A DNA stretch of 64,000 bases from JAYODZ01 sp965662735 (GTDB taxonomy: Bacteria; Pseudomonadota; Alphaproteobacteria; RS24), in the NCBI GenBank assembly GCA_965662735.1, contig CBFIIU010000008.1, forward strand, positions 1 to 64,000. The letters are read 5' to 3'. The position numbers were made by a program, and so were the translations under genes. The notes under the pieces are model-generated. The model was not told where the DNA came from. It did no database searches and saw only the letters and a program-made list of their open reading frames with translations. This document shows positions 44,696-53,087 of the stretch, in pieces. Position 1 is the stretch's first letter; each line of letters starts with the position of its first letter.

Positions 44696-46198
44696 TCAGC
44701 GGATCAGCTTGATTTTTTGGCCGACCTTCAGGCCATCCCCTTCTTGCAGACCATTGAGCAACCGAAACCGCTCAACGGGGTTGTCTGGCACCACCATCTG
44801 ATTGGCCAAACCCGCAACCGTTTGCCCTGCGCGAACGGTGACCACTTGAATTTGCAAGGGACGAACCGTCGCATCATTCAGGCGAATGGAGGCCATGAGC
44901 GCGTCCATCGCGCGCCCACCATCGGATTGATAAAGAGAAATAAGGAAGCGGAAGATCTGTCCCCCCTCCCCCTTGATCGCCAAGGCTTCGCGATATTTTT
45001 GAGACGAAGTCAGTTTAATACGCAAGGCTGGCGCGCCGGAAATCTGTGTCTCCGTGCGAACATGTCCGTCGCCGCGAATCCAATATTGGTTCACATAATC
45101 GCCGAGGTTTACATCGCGACGATCCATGTCAAAGACAATGGATTGTTCCTGATCGTCCGTCGCGACGACAGCTTTCTCGCCATTTTCCAGCTTAAAGCCT
45201 TTTGGCACCGAAAAGCGCAGTTTCAATTCTGGGTGCAGAAAACTTTGCCCCGACACATAGCCCGATTTCATTGTTTCGCCATATGTCATTCCATTAATCG
45301 CTGCCAAATGCGTATCGCGGCCTAATCGAAAATTTTTGCGATCGAGAAAATAAGGTGCCGATATTTCACGCGCCCGCGCAACGCGCTCATCGGTGCTCGG
45401 ATGACTGGCCAGCCATTCGGGCGCAGACTTGCCTCCGGAGAGCTTTTTCTCGAATTCACTTTCTCGACCTAAACTCGCCAGAAAATCGGCAGCCGCTTCC
45501 GGTTGATAGCCAGCGCCGGCACTTGTCCGAACCCCAATATCATCAGCTTCATATTCTTGGCTTCGGCTATAGCCCGCCAACACTGCGGAACTTCCGAAAT
45601 CCACCAAATCATTGACGACACGCTTATTTCCGGGCGCTTGCTGATTAATAACCGCACCCAAGACGCCGGCTAAAAGCGCCGTCCCCACCGCCGCTGTTTG
45701 GCGTTGAGCGGAGTGACGCGCGGTGACATGGCCTATTTCGTGACCAATAACCGCAGCAACCTCTGCTTCGCTATTGGCCAGTGCCAGCAATCCCCGAGTG
45801 ACGTAAGTATATCCGCCTGGCAAAGCGAAGGCGTTGACGATGGGACTATCCAAAACGGTTATGCGAAAGGGAATATCGGGTCGATCGGAAGCTGCGGCGA
45901 CCTTTTTCATAATTTGATTAACATAGGCTGTGACCCCAGGATCGTCGTAAACCCCGCCATAATGCTTGACAATTTTTGCATGTTCTCGAGCGCCAATTTG
46001 CGCTTCCTGCTGCTCACTCATAATCGTCATATCGGGTCCGCAAGCACTTATCGGCAGACACAACGAAATGATTAAAGCGAAAAACAAATAGGAACGTGAT
46101 CGCCCACCGCGCATCAGGCTTGAACTATTTCGACGCGAGTGGCGCTTTAACTCTTGCCCAGTCGCGAACCCTTTCTCAGAAAGTATCAAGTTGGACAT
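44696..46198 (-). CDS. M48-family zinc metalloprotease lipoprotein
   Basis: The predicted 500-residue precursor has a lipoprotein signal (FFALIISLCLPISAC, lipobox ISAC). An M48 peptidase domain follows with HEIGH and the downstream EYEADDIG glutamate ligand. The C-terminal half ends in a LysM-like segment (TVRAGQTVAGLANQM...LKVGQKIKL). It resembles BepA-type proteins that check outer-membrane assembly. ATG 46198 is chosen for GAGG eight bases upstream; in this form about 54 residues precede the lipoprotein signal's hydrophobic core, which is long. An ATG at 46114 would give a more normal signal but has no ribosome binding site. Confidence 0.87.
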   Translation of the reverse strand: MSNLILSEKGFATGQELKRHSRRNSSSLMRGGRSRSYLFFALIISLCLPISACGPDMTIMSEQQEAQIGAREHAKIVKHYGGVYDDPGVTAYVNQIMKKVAAASDRPDIPFRITVLDSPIVNAFALPGGYTYVTRGLLALANSEAEVAAVIGHEIGHVTARHSAQRQTAAVGTALLAGVLGAVINQQAPGNKRVVNDLVDFGSSAVLAGYSRSQEYEADDIGVRTSAGAGYQPEAAADFLASLGRESEFEKKLSGGKSAPEWLASHPSTDERVARAREISAPYFLDRKNFRLGRDTHLAAINGMTYGETMKSGYVSGQSFLHPELKLRFSVPKGFKLENGEKAVVATDDQEQSIVFDMDRRDVNLGDYVNQYWIRGDGHVRTETQISGAPALRIKLTSSQKYREALAIKGEGGQIFRFLISLYQSDGGRAMDALMASIRLNDATVRPLQIQVVTVRAGQTVAGLANQMVVPDNPVERFRLLNGLQEGDGLKVGQKIKLIR

Positions 46199-46314
46199 GT
46201 CGGTTACCTCATAATCTTTGGGGACGTTCGGGGTTTTATCATATCCAGCTTTATCCTTCAAAGTGAAGCGTTGCATCTTTAGGTATCATCAAAATTTAGT
46301 TAGACTGCACGCGT

Positions 46315-46391
46315 GGTCCCGTAGCTCAGCAGGATAGAGCACCAGATTCCTAATCTGGGGGTCGCGCGTTCGAATCGCGCCGGGATCACCA
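46315..46391 (+). tRNA. tRNA-Arg (anticodon CCT)
   Basis: A 77-base cloverleaf: acceptor GGTCCCG/CGGGATC, D arm with AGCTCAGCAGGATAGAGC, anticodon stem CCAGA/TCTGG around loop TTCCTAA (anticodon CCT, 46349-46351), T arm GCGCG-TTCGAAT-CGCGC, and an encoded 3' CCA. It reads the AGG arginine codon. No integrase or attachment-site duplication was seen beside it. Downstream (46421-46456) an 18-base imperfect direct repeat of ACCAAAATAGAC type occurs twice. Confidence 0.97.
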
Positions 46392-46468
46392 CCCGATCGC
46401 CCGACGGGCCAAACCAAAATAGACGGGTTTACCAAAATAGATGTGTCTCACCCGCGCATCCCCATCCG

Positions 46469-47089
46469 ATGAATACGGAGACAAAGATCATGCCAGCCAC
46501 CGGCGCCCCTATATTACCATGCTATAATGACCTCAGTGGAAGCCTTGAGCACGCATGGCAGGTCTTGGCAGAAGCAGTGACCAATCGGCACAGCGGCTTT
46601 CGGACGTTGAATCTCGCGACAGTTGCGGCAGATGGTTCACCCACCGTCCGCACCGTTGTGTTGCGGGCATGCGATCGGACGCAGAACCAACTGCGTTTCA
46701 ACACCGACCGCCGATCCCCAAAAATATCTGAGATCGTAGCCGAGCCCCGGGCCATGCTTCATGGCTATGATGCCGACCAAAAATTGCAACTCCGGATGCG
46801 CTGTCACTTACACTTGGCCACCGACCAAGAATGTGAGGCGGCGTGGGAACAAACGGCTCGTATGAGCCGCGAATGCTATCAGGTCACCTCGGCGCCGAGC
46901 ACGCCCACCCCATCCCTCGAAACAATTGAATTTGATGCAGCAACAACCCAAGAGGGTTTTATTCACTTTCAGCCTGTCTTCGCCCAGATCGACTATATTG
47001 AGTGGCTTTATTTAGCGGCAAAAGGTCATCGGCGAGCCCGCTTCACCTTATCCTCGACACCAACCAAGATGGAGTGGTTGGTTCCCTAG
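46469..47089 (+). CDS. Pyridoxamine 5'-phosphate oxidase family flavoprotein
   Basis: The 206-residue split-barrel FMN-binding protein shows the family pattern FRTLNLATVAADGSPTVRTVVLRACD and RFNTDRRSPKISEI, and C-terminal FQPVFAQIDYIEWLYL. It resembles the short PNPOx-like group common near tRNA or thioredoxin genes rather than true PdxH, since the C-terminal PdxH signature is missing. The reaction is unknown. No strong ribosome binding site at ATG 46469. Confidence 0.82.
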   Translation: MNTETKIMPATGAPILPCYNDLSGSLEHAWQVLAEAVTNRHSGFRTLNLATVAADGSPTVRTVVLRACDRTQNQLRFNTDRRSPKISEIVAEPRAMLHGYDADQKLQLRMRCHLHLATDQECEAAWEQTARMSRECYQVTSAPSTPTPSLETIEFDAATTQEGFIHFQPVFAQIDYIEWLYLAAKGHRRARFTLSSTPTKMEWLVP

Positions 47090-47164
47090 CGACATTGTGT
47101 CCACCAAAAAGACTGGTCTGAAGCAAGGGGCTGAGCTAAGAGAGAGCAAATAAGGAGATCATCT

Positions 47165-47548
47165 ATGAAACAGCATTTTTCTGCTCTCGCGCTCGCCCTT
47201 TCCATCGCATGTTTAGCGCAACCTAGTTTGGCTGGGGACGTTGCGAAAGGAGAAAAGGTTTTCAAGAAATGTGTTGCATGCCACATGGTGGGTGATGGCG
47301 CCCAAAATCGCGTCGGGCCTCAGCTGAATGGCATTGTCGGTGGCAAAGTGGCCTCTGTTGGCGATTTTACATATTCAAAAGGAATGACGGAATACGGCGC
47401 TTCCAATCCCGTTTGGACGGAAGAAGCGCTCGCCGCCTATCTGGAAAACCCACGCGGCATCGTTAAAGGAACGCGAATGTCTTTTGCGGGTCTGCGCAAA
47501 GCATCAGATCGTGATGACGTCATTGCTTATTTAAAGACGTTCAAATAG
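47165..47548 (+). CDS. Class I c-type cytochrome, periplasmic
   Basis: The 127-residue precursor has a signal peptide (cleavage near SLA-GD, residue 23) and one haem site C36-VA-C39-H40, with M105 (GTRMSFAGL) as the likely distal ligand. The GP at 51-52 and the sequence pattern fit soluble cytochrome c2/c550 that shuttles electrons between complex III and oxidases. AAGGAG is seven bases before the ATG. A strong terminator follows. Confidence 0.93.
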   Translation: MKQHFSALALALSIACLAQPSLAGDVAKGEKVFKKCVACHMVGDGAQNRVGPQLNGIVGGKVASVGDFTYSKGMTEYGASNPVWTEEALAAYLENPRGIVKGTRMSFAGLRKASDRDDVIAYLKTFK

Positions 47549-47574
47549 TAACAGGCCAAAGTGCCGAAAAATAT

Positions 47575-47602
47575 GCGGGCCCGATCGGGCCCGCTTTTTT
47601 TT
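47575..47602 (+). terminator. Rho-independent terminator, bidirectional
   Basis: GCGGGCCC-GATC-GGGCCCGC is a perfect 8-bp stem with a 4-base loop followed by eight T's (47595-47602). It ends the cytochrome c transcript. Read from the other strand it is followed by ATATTTTT, so it can also stop the thiolase transcript, whose stop codon lies in the T run. Confidence 0.9.
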
Positions 47603-48767
47603 ACTTTTGTCGCTCGAGGATCGAGACATAATTGGCAACAGCTGCGCCGCCCATGTTAAAGACAGCTGCTGTTTGTGCATTGGCAATTTGCATTTCAGCC
47701 GCATCGCCCATTAATTGACGCGCCGCCATGACATGCATGGACACGCCTGTGGCGCCCACCGGATGTCCTTTGGCTTTTAAACCGCCCGATGCATTCACCG
47801 GTAACTTGCCATCCTTATACACCCAACCTTCTTTCAGAGCCTGCGCCCCTTTTCCTTTTTCCGTGAGCCCCATCGCTTCATATTGAATGAGCTCGGCAAT
47901 GGTGAAGCAGTCATGGGTTTCCACCAAGGAGATATCGTCGAGGGTCATCCCCGCTTCGGCCAAGCCTTGGCGCCACGCCGTCGCGGGGCCCTCGAAGGCA
48001 ATGACATCGCGTTTCGACATCGGTAAGAAATCATTGACCTGCGCCCGCGCCCGCAGCGCAATCGACTTCGCATGGCTTTTGGCCGTCTCGTCATCCGTCA
48101 AGACAATGGCTGCCGCTCCATCCGAGATCATGGAACAATCGGTACGCTTCAGAGGTCCGGCTACAATCGGGTTTTTCTCCGACTCCGTTCGGCAGAAGTC
48201 AAACCCCAGATCGCTTTGCATATGTGCGAGTGGGTTCACACTCCCGTTTTTATGGTTTTTCGCAGCAATTTCCGCCAAGGCATCACTATGGTCGCCATAG
48301 GCTTGGAAATATTTTCCGGCGATGACACCAAAAATACCGGNNNNNNNNNNNNNNNNNNNNNNNNNNNNNNNNNNNNNNNNNNNNNNNNNNNNNNNNNNNN
48401 NNNNNNNNNNNNNNNNNNNNNNNNNNNNNNNNNNNNNNNNNNNNNNNNNNNNNNNNNNNNNNNNNNNNNNNNNNNNNNNNNNNNNGCCTTGAAACAGAGC
48501 GGCTGATCCCGTTCCGCATGCATTTTCAACACGCGTGGCAGGCAAAAACCGAAACAGATCATTAACCTGAAGCGCCATCGAGGAAATAAAATCCTGCTCA
48601 GACATGCCCGCATTAAACGTGCCCACATAAATGGCATCAATATCGCCAGGCGCAACATCTGCATCCGCCATGGCTTCTAGGGCAGCATCAACCAAGAGCT
48701 CCTCGAGCCCCTTATCCTCTAACTTACCGAATTTTGTGTGGCCCCAGCCTACTATGCAAACAGTCAT
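47601..48767 (-). CDS. Thiolase-like acetyl-CoA acetyltransferase (SCP-x type)
   Basis: The 388-residue protein belongs to the thiolase superfamily branch often called SCP-x or non-specific lipid-transfer thiolase. It has ENACGTGSAAL with the likely nucleophile Cys near residue 84, ETHDCF (about 290), and GGLKAKGHPVGATG near the C-terminus. It probably cleaves or makes 3-ketoacyl-CoA, but this branch is diverse. A 145-base N run (48341-48485) keeps frame. ATG 48767 follows GAGAG; a TTG at 48782 is upstream in frame. Confidence 0.88.
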   Translation of the reverse strand: MTVCIVGWGHTKFGKLEDKGLEELLVDAALEAMADADVAPGDIDAIYVGTFNAGMSEQDFISSMALQVNDLFRFLPATRVENACGTGSAALFQGXXXXXXXXXXXXXXXXXXXXXXXXXXXXXXXXXXXXXXXXXXXXXXXXXGIFGVIAGKYFQAYGDHSDALAEIAAKNHKNGSVNPLAHMQSDLGFDFCRTESEKNPIVAGPLKRTDCSMISDGAAAIVLTDDETAKSHAKSIALRARAQVNDFLPMSKRDVIAFEGPATAWRQGLAEAGMTLDDISLVETHDCFTIAELIQYEAMGLTEKGKGAQALKEGWVYKDGKLPVNASGGLKAKGHPVGATGVSMHVMAARQLMGDAAEMQIANAQTAAVFNMGGAAVANYVSILERQK

Positions 48768-48863
48768 TTTGTTCTCTCCCAAAGCGGTTTAACTTAACGC
48801 GGACTAGCCGACTATATAACCGAAGCTGAGACGGTTCGGAAGGGAAAACACAAGGAACACACA

Positions 48864-49802
48864 ATGCAACTTGCTGAGGCCCGCCATATCCTGATGATCA
48901 AGCACGGAGCCTTTGGCGATCTTATTTTTGCTGACGGGGTGATGCGGGCCATACGCGCCCATGTCCCGCAGGCCCATATTACACTCCTGACCGCCCCTTT
49001 ATATGCGCGCTTATGGGCGCAAGCGCCTTATATTGATGCAACACTTGCCGACCCCAGGGCACAATTTTGGCAGCTTCGGCAGCACTGGGCGCTGGCGCAA
49101 AAACTTCGGCAGGCACCGATCGATTTTGTGATCGATCTCCAAAATTCAACGCGCAGCTCCGCCTATTATAAGTTTTTTGGTGATATTCCCATTAGCGGCA
49201 CGCGCAAAGGAGCAAGCCTTCGCCATTTCTATGAACGCCACCCCGACGTGGCCATCTCAGATGTATTAGCCGGTCAAGTGGCGGCGCTCGGTGTTCCCTT
49301 CCCCAATGGGGCGTCACCCGATTTGCGCTGGATCGGGCAGGACAGTGCGCAGTTTTTGCCAAAAACCGATCAGCCCCACATCTTGCTGGTGCCCGGCGCC
49401 TCTGCCCGCAATCGTGATAAACGATGGCCCCATTTTCCAGCATTAGCTACTGAACTAGCGCGAAATGGGTATTCCTGCGTCATCGCACCTGGGCCCGATG
49501 AAATGCATATGGTTCATGAGATGCCCTGCCCCGCTCTCCTCGACAATGGGCGGCCACTCAGCTTCAGCCAACTGGCTGGCCTCGCGCCGCATTTGGCGCA
49601 TGTGATCGGGAATGATACCGGCCCTTGTCATCTTATGGCGGCGTGCGGCGTTCCAGCGACAATTTTATTGGGACCTCGAGGCGAACCCGGACGCATCCGC
49701 GTCGCTGCGGATACGCGTTTTATGCAAGTCCCCAATCTGGCGGATCTGTCGCTCGAGGAGGTTATGCAAACGGTAGGTCAAATCGTGCCCAAGGGCCAAT
49801 AG
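48864..49802 (+). CDS. Glycosyltransferase family 9 (heptosyltransferase-like)
   Basis: A 312-residue GT-B enzyme: N-terminal HILMIKHGAFGDLIFADGVMRAI, a middle DFVIDLQNSTRSS, and the C-terminal donor site VIGNDTGPCHLMAACGVPATILLGP. Family 9 members add heptose to lipid A-core. The acceptor is unknown. AAGGA is seven bases upstream of the ATG. It is convergent with a DUF6165 gene, 18 bases apart; that family often neighbours glycosyltransferases. Confidence 0.9.
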   Translation: MQLAEARHILMIKHGAFGDLIFADGVMRAIRAHVPQAHITLLTAPLYARLWAQAPYIDATLADPRAQFWQLRQHWALAQKLRQAPIDFVIDLQNSTRSSAYYKFFGDIPISGTRKGASLRHFYERHPDVAISDVLAGQVAALGVPFPNGASPDLRWIGQDSAQFLPKTDQPHILLVPGASARNRDKRWPHFPALATELARNGYSCVIAPGPDEMHMVHEMPCPALLDNGRPLSFSQLAGLAPHLAHVIGNDTGPCHLMAACGVPATILLGPRGEPGRIRVAADTRFMQVPNLADLSLEEVMQTVGQIVPKGQ

Positions 49803-49820
49803 CCATCAAAAATATGGTCC

Positions 49821-50210
49821 TTAGTAATTTTGATAGGACTTTTCCTCGACAATCGTCGCACCGGTCAGAAGATTAATTTCTTTTTTGACCGCAGCTCGTC
49901 GATCATTTGTTTTATAAACAGCGCGGGCAAGCTCAATAAAACGGGAGCCGAAATCACTCGCGGCTTCACAATCGCGAATATCGTCCTCGATCGTCCATAA
50001 TTGCTGATTAATCTCTTTTAATTGATCCGTTAAAGCGGTGAGCTCGGTGCTGGATGGCAGAGCGTCGTCACGGCTTTTCTCTAATACGGATAATTCATAC
50101 CGAATATTTTTCAGTTTTTCTTCGTCATGAATATTTTCGAGCTTGATATGCAAGATGGTAATCTTATCGATTAGCTCTCCTGCTCCAACCTCAACAAAAA
50201 CCTGGCTCAT
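49821..50210 (-). CDS. DUF6165 family protein
   Basis: The 129-residue protein has the signature VEVGAGELIDKITILHIKLE near its start, followed by two long helices with coiled-coil character (KLKNIRYELSVLEKSRDD, LTALTDQLKEINQQLWTIED) and FIELARAVYKTNDRRAAVKKEIN. The function is unknown; the family tends to occur with sugar-transfer genes, as here. GGAG is six bases before ATG 50210; a longer frame to 50255 is less likely. Confidence 0.82.
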   Translation of the reverse strand: MSQVFVEVGAGELIDKITILHIKLENIHDEEKLKNIRYELSVLEKSRDDALPSSTELTALTDQLKEINQQLWTIEDDIRDCEAASDFGSRFIELARAVYKTNDRRAAVKKEINLLTGATIVEEKSYQNY

Positions 50211-50267
50211 GCCCTTCTCCCATCGTTTCTCAGCGACCTGCTGATATTCCTTCAAATCAGGCGTAAC

Positions 50268-50282
50268 ACACGCTGAGCGTGT
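50268..50282. promoter_or_regulatory. 15-bp palindrome, possible operator
   Basis: ACACGCT-G-AGCGTGT is a perfect inverted repeat between the divergent DUF6165 and MBL genes, in a position where a regulator could act on either promoter. Confidence 0.35.
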
Positions 50283-50398
50283 ATTCCATATGTGTATAGC
50301 CGAGATTCTCGTTAAAACGCTCTCGATTATCCGCCACCACCGTGGCAGGATAACTGAGAACAGGGTCGAGACAAGCTAAACGGGGGGGGAAGATCATC

Positions 50399-51361
50399 AT
50401 GGAATTGGGACATCCGAAATTTGCCTATACAAAGGGCCTACATCAAATTGGGAATGGCGCCTATGCTTGGCTGCAACCAGACGGGGGTTGGGGGTGGTCG
50501 AATTCAGGCCTCGTCATTGATGGCGATCAATCGCTGGTCGTCGACACATTATTTGACGTTCCCTTGACCCAAGACATGTTGAGCGCCTATGCCGACGCCG
50601 CACCGTCTGCGCGCGAGGTTAACGCGGTCATCAACACGCATCACAATGGAGACCATTGTAATGGAAATTGTTGTTGTCCATCGGCGACAATTTATGCGCA
50701 TCGCGCAACGCAAGCCCATATGGCCCTCGAACCCCCGACGCTTGTTCAAGGCTTTTTAGATGCCGCCCCAGAGCTCGGCGACTTAGGCGCCTATCTCACC
50801 CATTGCTTTGGGCCCTTTGATTTTAAATCTGTCACACAAAAATTTCCGGACACGGTGTTCGATGACACACTCGATGTCCAACTGGGCGACAAGACCATAC
50901 ACCTCATCCATGTGGGCCCGGCGCATACACCCGGTGATACGCTCGTGCACGTGCCCGCGGATCGAACCGTTTTCACGGGCGATATTCTGTTTATTGGGGG
51001 GCACCCTATTTTATGGGAAGGCCCCGTTGATAATTGGATTCGAGCGTGCGACCGCATCATGGCTATGGATGTGGAAACCATTATTCCAGGACATGGGCCC
51101 ATCACGACGAAAGACGGGGTTGGGCTGGTCAAAACCTATCTCGAAACCATTAAACAGGAAGCCCGTGCGCGGTATGAGGCGGGCATGAGCTATCAAGAGG
51201 CCGCACTCGATATGGCCCTCGGTGTGTTTGATGATTGGGGAGATCGCGAGCGCTTAATGGTCAATTGCGCGACGCTCTATCGGGAATTTGGAAGTGCACA
51301 TGAGCCAGAGATTGCCGAGCTATTTGCGGCGATGGCGCATTATCGTCAGGTTAAAGGCTGA
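50399..51361 (+). CDS. MBL-fold metallo-hydrolase
   Basis: The 320-residue metallo-beta-lactamase-fold protein has HHNGDH (81-86), which is HxNxDH instead of HxHxDH. It also has the later ligands GPAHTPGD, FTGDILF and PGHGP. The N variant is shared by a subfamily with NGDHCxGN motifs, so it is probably not a defect; the metal site may differ from two-zinc hydrolases. A long C-terminal helical part (about 245-320) follows. The substrate is unknown. tusA starts 6 bases after the stop, so the pair may be sulfur-related; this is inference. Confidence 0.85.
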   Translation: MELGHPKFAYTKGLHQIGNGAYAWLQPDGGWGWSNSGLVIDGDQSLVVDTLFDVPLTQDMLSAYADAAPSAREVNAVINTHHNGDHCNGNCCCPSATIYAHRATQAHMALEPPTLVQGFLDAAPELGDLGAYLTHCFGPFDFKSVTQKFPDTVFDDTLDVQLGDKTIHLIHVGPAHTPGDTLVHVPADRTVFTGDILFIGGHPILWEGPVDNWIRACDRIMAMDVETIIPGHGPITTKDGVGLVKTYLETIKQEARARYEAGMSYQEAALDMALGVFDDWGDRERLMVNCATLYREFGSAHEPEIAELFAAMAHYRQVKG

Positions 51362-51367
51362 GGGGTG

Positions 51368-51601
51368 ATGGGCACGCGCGTCGATGCGACGGGGCTCTCA
51401 TGTCCCTGGCCCGTTCTAAAGCTCCAAAAAGCCCTTGCAGAACTTGCGTCTGGCGATGAGGTCGAATTGCATGCAACGGACCCCTTGGCGCGGGTCGACG
51501 TTCCTCATTTTTGCCAACAGTCAGGACATATTTTGAAAGGCGAAGAAGACCGCACGTCGGGCGATCAACAGCTCTATGTCTTCACCGTGACCCATCAATA
51601 A
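51368..51601 (+). CDS. TusA-family sulfurtransferase
   Basis: A 77-residue SirA/TusA fold protein with the CPxP motif (GLSCPWPVLKLQKAL), whose Cys carries persulfide sulfur, as in tRNA thiolation or sulfur oxidation. ATG 51368 is favoured (GAGGGG just upstream); a GTG at 51365 is possible. It is 6 bases from the MBL gene and overlaps the convergent arsC-like gene by 20 bases. Confidence 0.88.
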   Translation: MGTRVDATGLSCPWPVLKLQKALAELASGDEVELHATDPLARVDVPHFCQQSGHILKGEEDRTSGDQQLYVFTVTHQ

Positions 51602-51959
51602 GCTTGTTCTGCACCTCGACCGAAAAACCAACGTCAAGTGCATGTGGCGATGCGGTGTCGCCGGTCACCCGCTCAAAAATGGGGCGCTTCATCAAGGCCA
51701 CCTGATCGAGCAATAGAGGTAGAGCCGTCTTTGGGTCTTCTAATTGACGCTTTTCATCTTCCGACAACTTCCGATAGGTGGTGCCCCGACGATTGACCAA
51801 GCGATCCAGCCCCACGGCATCAAGCCAACGCTGCACCTGCTCCGTGGTAAGCGGCTGTGCGCGCAGATCATGAAATGAGAAATCTATGTCGTTTTCAGTT
51901 AACCACGCGCGCGCTTTCGTGCACCCATCGCAATTTTTTAATCCGTAAAGGATGATCAT
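51582..51959 (-). CDS. ArsC/Spx-family thioredoxin-fold protein (YffB-like)
   Basis: The 125-residue protein starts MIILYGLKNCDGCTKARAWL with a CxxC (10 and 13), as in YffB-like members of the ArsC family. These are thought to be glutathione-dependent thiol reductases rather than arsenate reductases. LVNRRGTTYRKL and LMKRPIFE are family-typical. It overlaps the coq4 stop by four bases (ATGA), so the two are co-translated. Confidence 0.9.
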   Translation of the reverse strand: MIILYGLKNCDGCTKARAWLTENDIDFSFHDLRAQPLTTEQVQRWLDAVGLDRLVNRRGTTYRKLSEDEKRQLEDPKTALPLLLDQVALMKRPIFERVTGDTASPHALDVGFSVEVQNKLIDGSR

Positions 51960-52684
51960 GCAGGCGCGAGCACTTGCTGAATTTCGCGCGACGTTTGACG
52001 GTAGCGTGCCGGTTTGCCAATGCCCAATTCTTGACGGACTTCATCAAGCGGACGGGCCAACAAATCTTCCCAAATCGCATCCCCCAGCCATTTGGCCTGA
52101 CCGCCCATTTTGAAGCCTTCGCGAATGGCGGGCCAGATGGAAATGCCAGGAGCATGCCCACGCATGACTTTTAGGCCAACACCAATAATCACTAGAAAAC
52201 CCCAATTACCCATCTGCTTGAAGGTAAAAGCGAGAAGCGATAATTCCCCCAATGGATCACGTCCATAACCGGTCACCACATGCCATAAATCATGCGCATC
52301 GCGGTTACGTGTATGGAAGCGTTGCTGTTCTTCACTCATCGCGCGTTGCTCAAACCGACCCTCTTCGCTGGCTTCAACCAACCCGTCGGCCGTCAAATTT
52401 TCGGCATGCGTGAAATTAAAATAGGTGCGCCCGAGGCTGCCTTCTGGAAGCTTCTTCAGATAATTCCGATCGCTCAAATAATCCAACAAGATTTTATCCG
52501 ACAACAGAATGCGCTCACAATGAGGTGACGCCATGAATTTACGGAAACTGCGCGCCGCTGCGCCGCGACCCAGCGCTTCCAAAATAATGAAGACTTGCTT
52601 GGTATCCTCTTTATCCCGCACCAATTCACGCATAGCCCTGTAAATACGGACGATCCGATTAGACGATAAAGCCTGTTCCGACAT
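51956..52684 (-). CDS. coq4: Coq4 family ubiquinone biosynthesis protein
   Basis: Coq4 organises or takes part in the ubiquinone biosynthetic complex; recent work on yeast/human Coq4 connects it to C1 decarboxylation and hydroxylation. The 242-residue protein has the conserved metal site HDLWHVVTGYGRDPLGE (HDxxHx11E). ATG 52684 follows AAGGAG by six bases. ubiG and coq7 in the window act in the same pathway. Confidence 0.92.
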   Translation of the reverse strand: MSEQALSSNRIVRIYRAMRELVRDKEDTKQVFIILEALGRGAAARSFRKFMASPHCERILLSDKILLDYLSDRNYLKKLPEGSLGRTYFNFTHAENLTADGLVEASEEGRFEQRAMSEEQQRFHTRNRDAHDLWHVVTGYGRDPLGELSLLAFTFKQMGNWGFLVIIGVGLKVMRGHAPGISIWPAIREGFKMGGQAKWLGDAIWEDLLARPLDEVRQELGIGKPARYRQTSREIQQVLAPA

Positions 52685-52883
52685 AAAAAGCTCCTTAAGA
52701 ACGCCGAATAATAAGGTCAGAGTATGCCTCAACTCGATCCCTACGACCAGCAGCTTTCAGCGCCTAATCGTCGCACAAGGCAACAGCACCCGGCGCAGGA
52801 TTTGCAGCAGAATAAGCCCGAGAACTTTCCCTTAAGCGGGAAAAATCAGACCCATTCAAAACTGAACAATCAGAAAGATGGAT

Positions 52884-52970
52884 TGGTGCCCTTGGCCAGA
52901 CTCGAACTGGCACTCCGGTGAAGGAAACGGATTTTGAATCCGTCGCGTCTACCAATTCCGCCACAAGGGC
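52884..52970 (-). tRNA. tRNA-Leu (anticodon CAA)
   Basis: An 87-base type II tRNA on the minus strand: acceptor GCCCTTG/CAAGGGC, D arm with GGCGGAATTGGTAGACGC, anticodon stem ACGGA/TCCGT around TTCAAAA (anticodon CAA). It has a long variable arm TTCCTTCACCGGA, T arm with GTTCGAGTC, and encoded CCA. It reads UUG. The 115 bases to dedA and the 199 bases to coq4 hold no further gene that I can support. Confidence 0.97.
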
Positions 52971-53087
52971 GCACCGTATCCGACCTGCTTATAGTCGTTT
53001 CTCTCAGCCGCGTCTACATGCTTCCGGCATCAAACAGCGCTAATTTAGTCCCTTTCATCTCGTTGGGAGATTGAGTAGTGTCGGCGC

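Noticed and set aside
46315..46391. tRNA-Arg as an integration site
   Set aside because: No integrase next to it and no copy of the tRNA 3' end downstream within the window.
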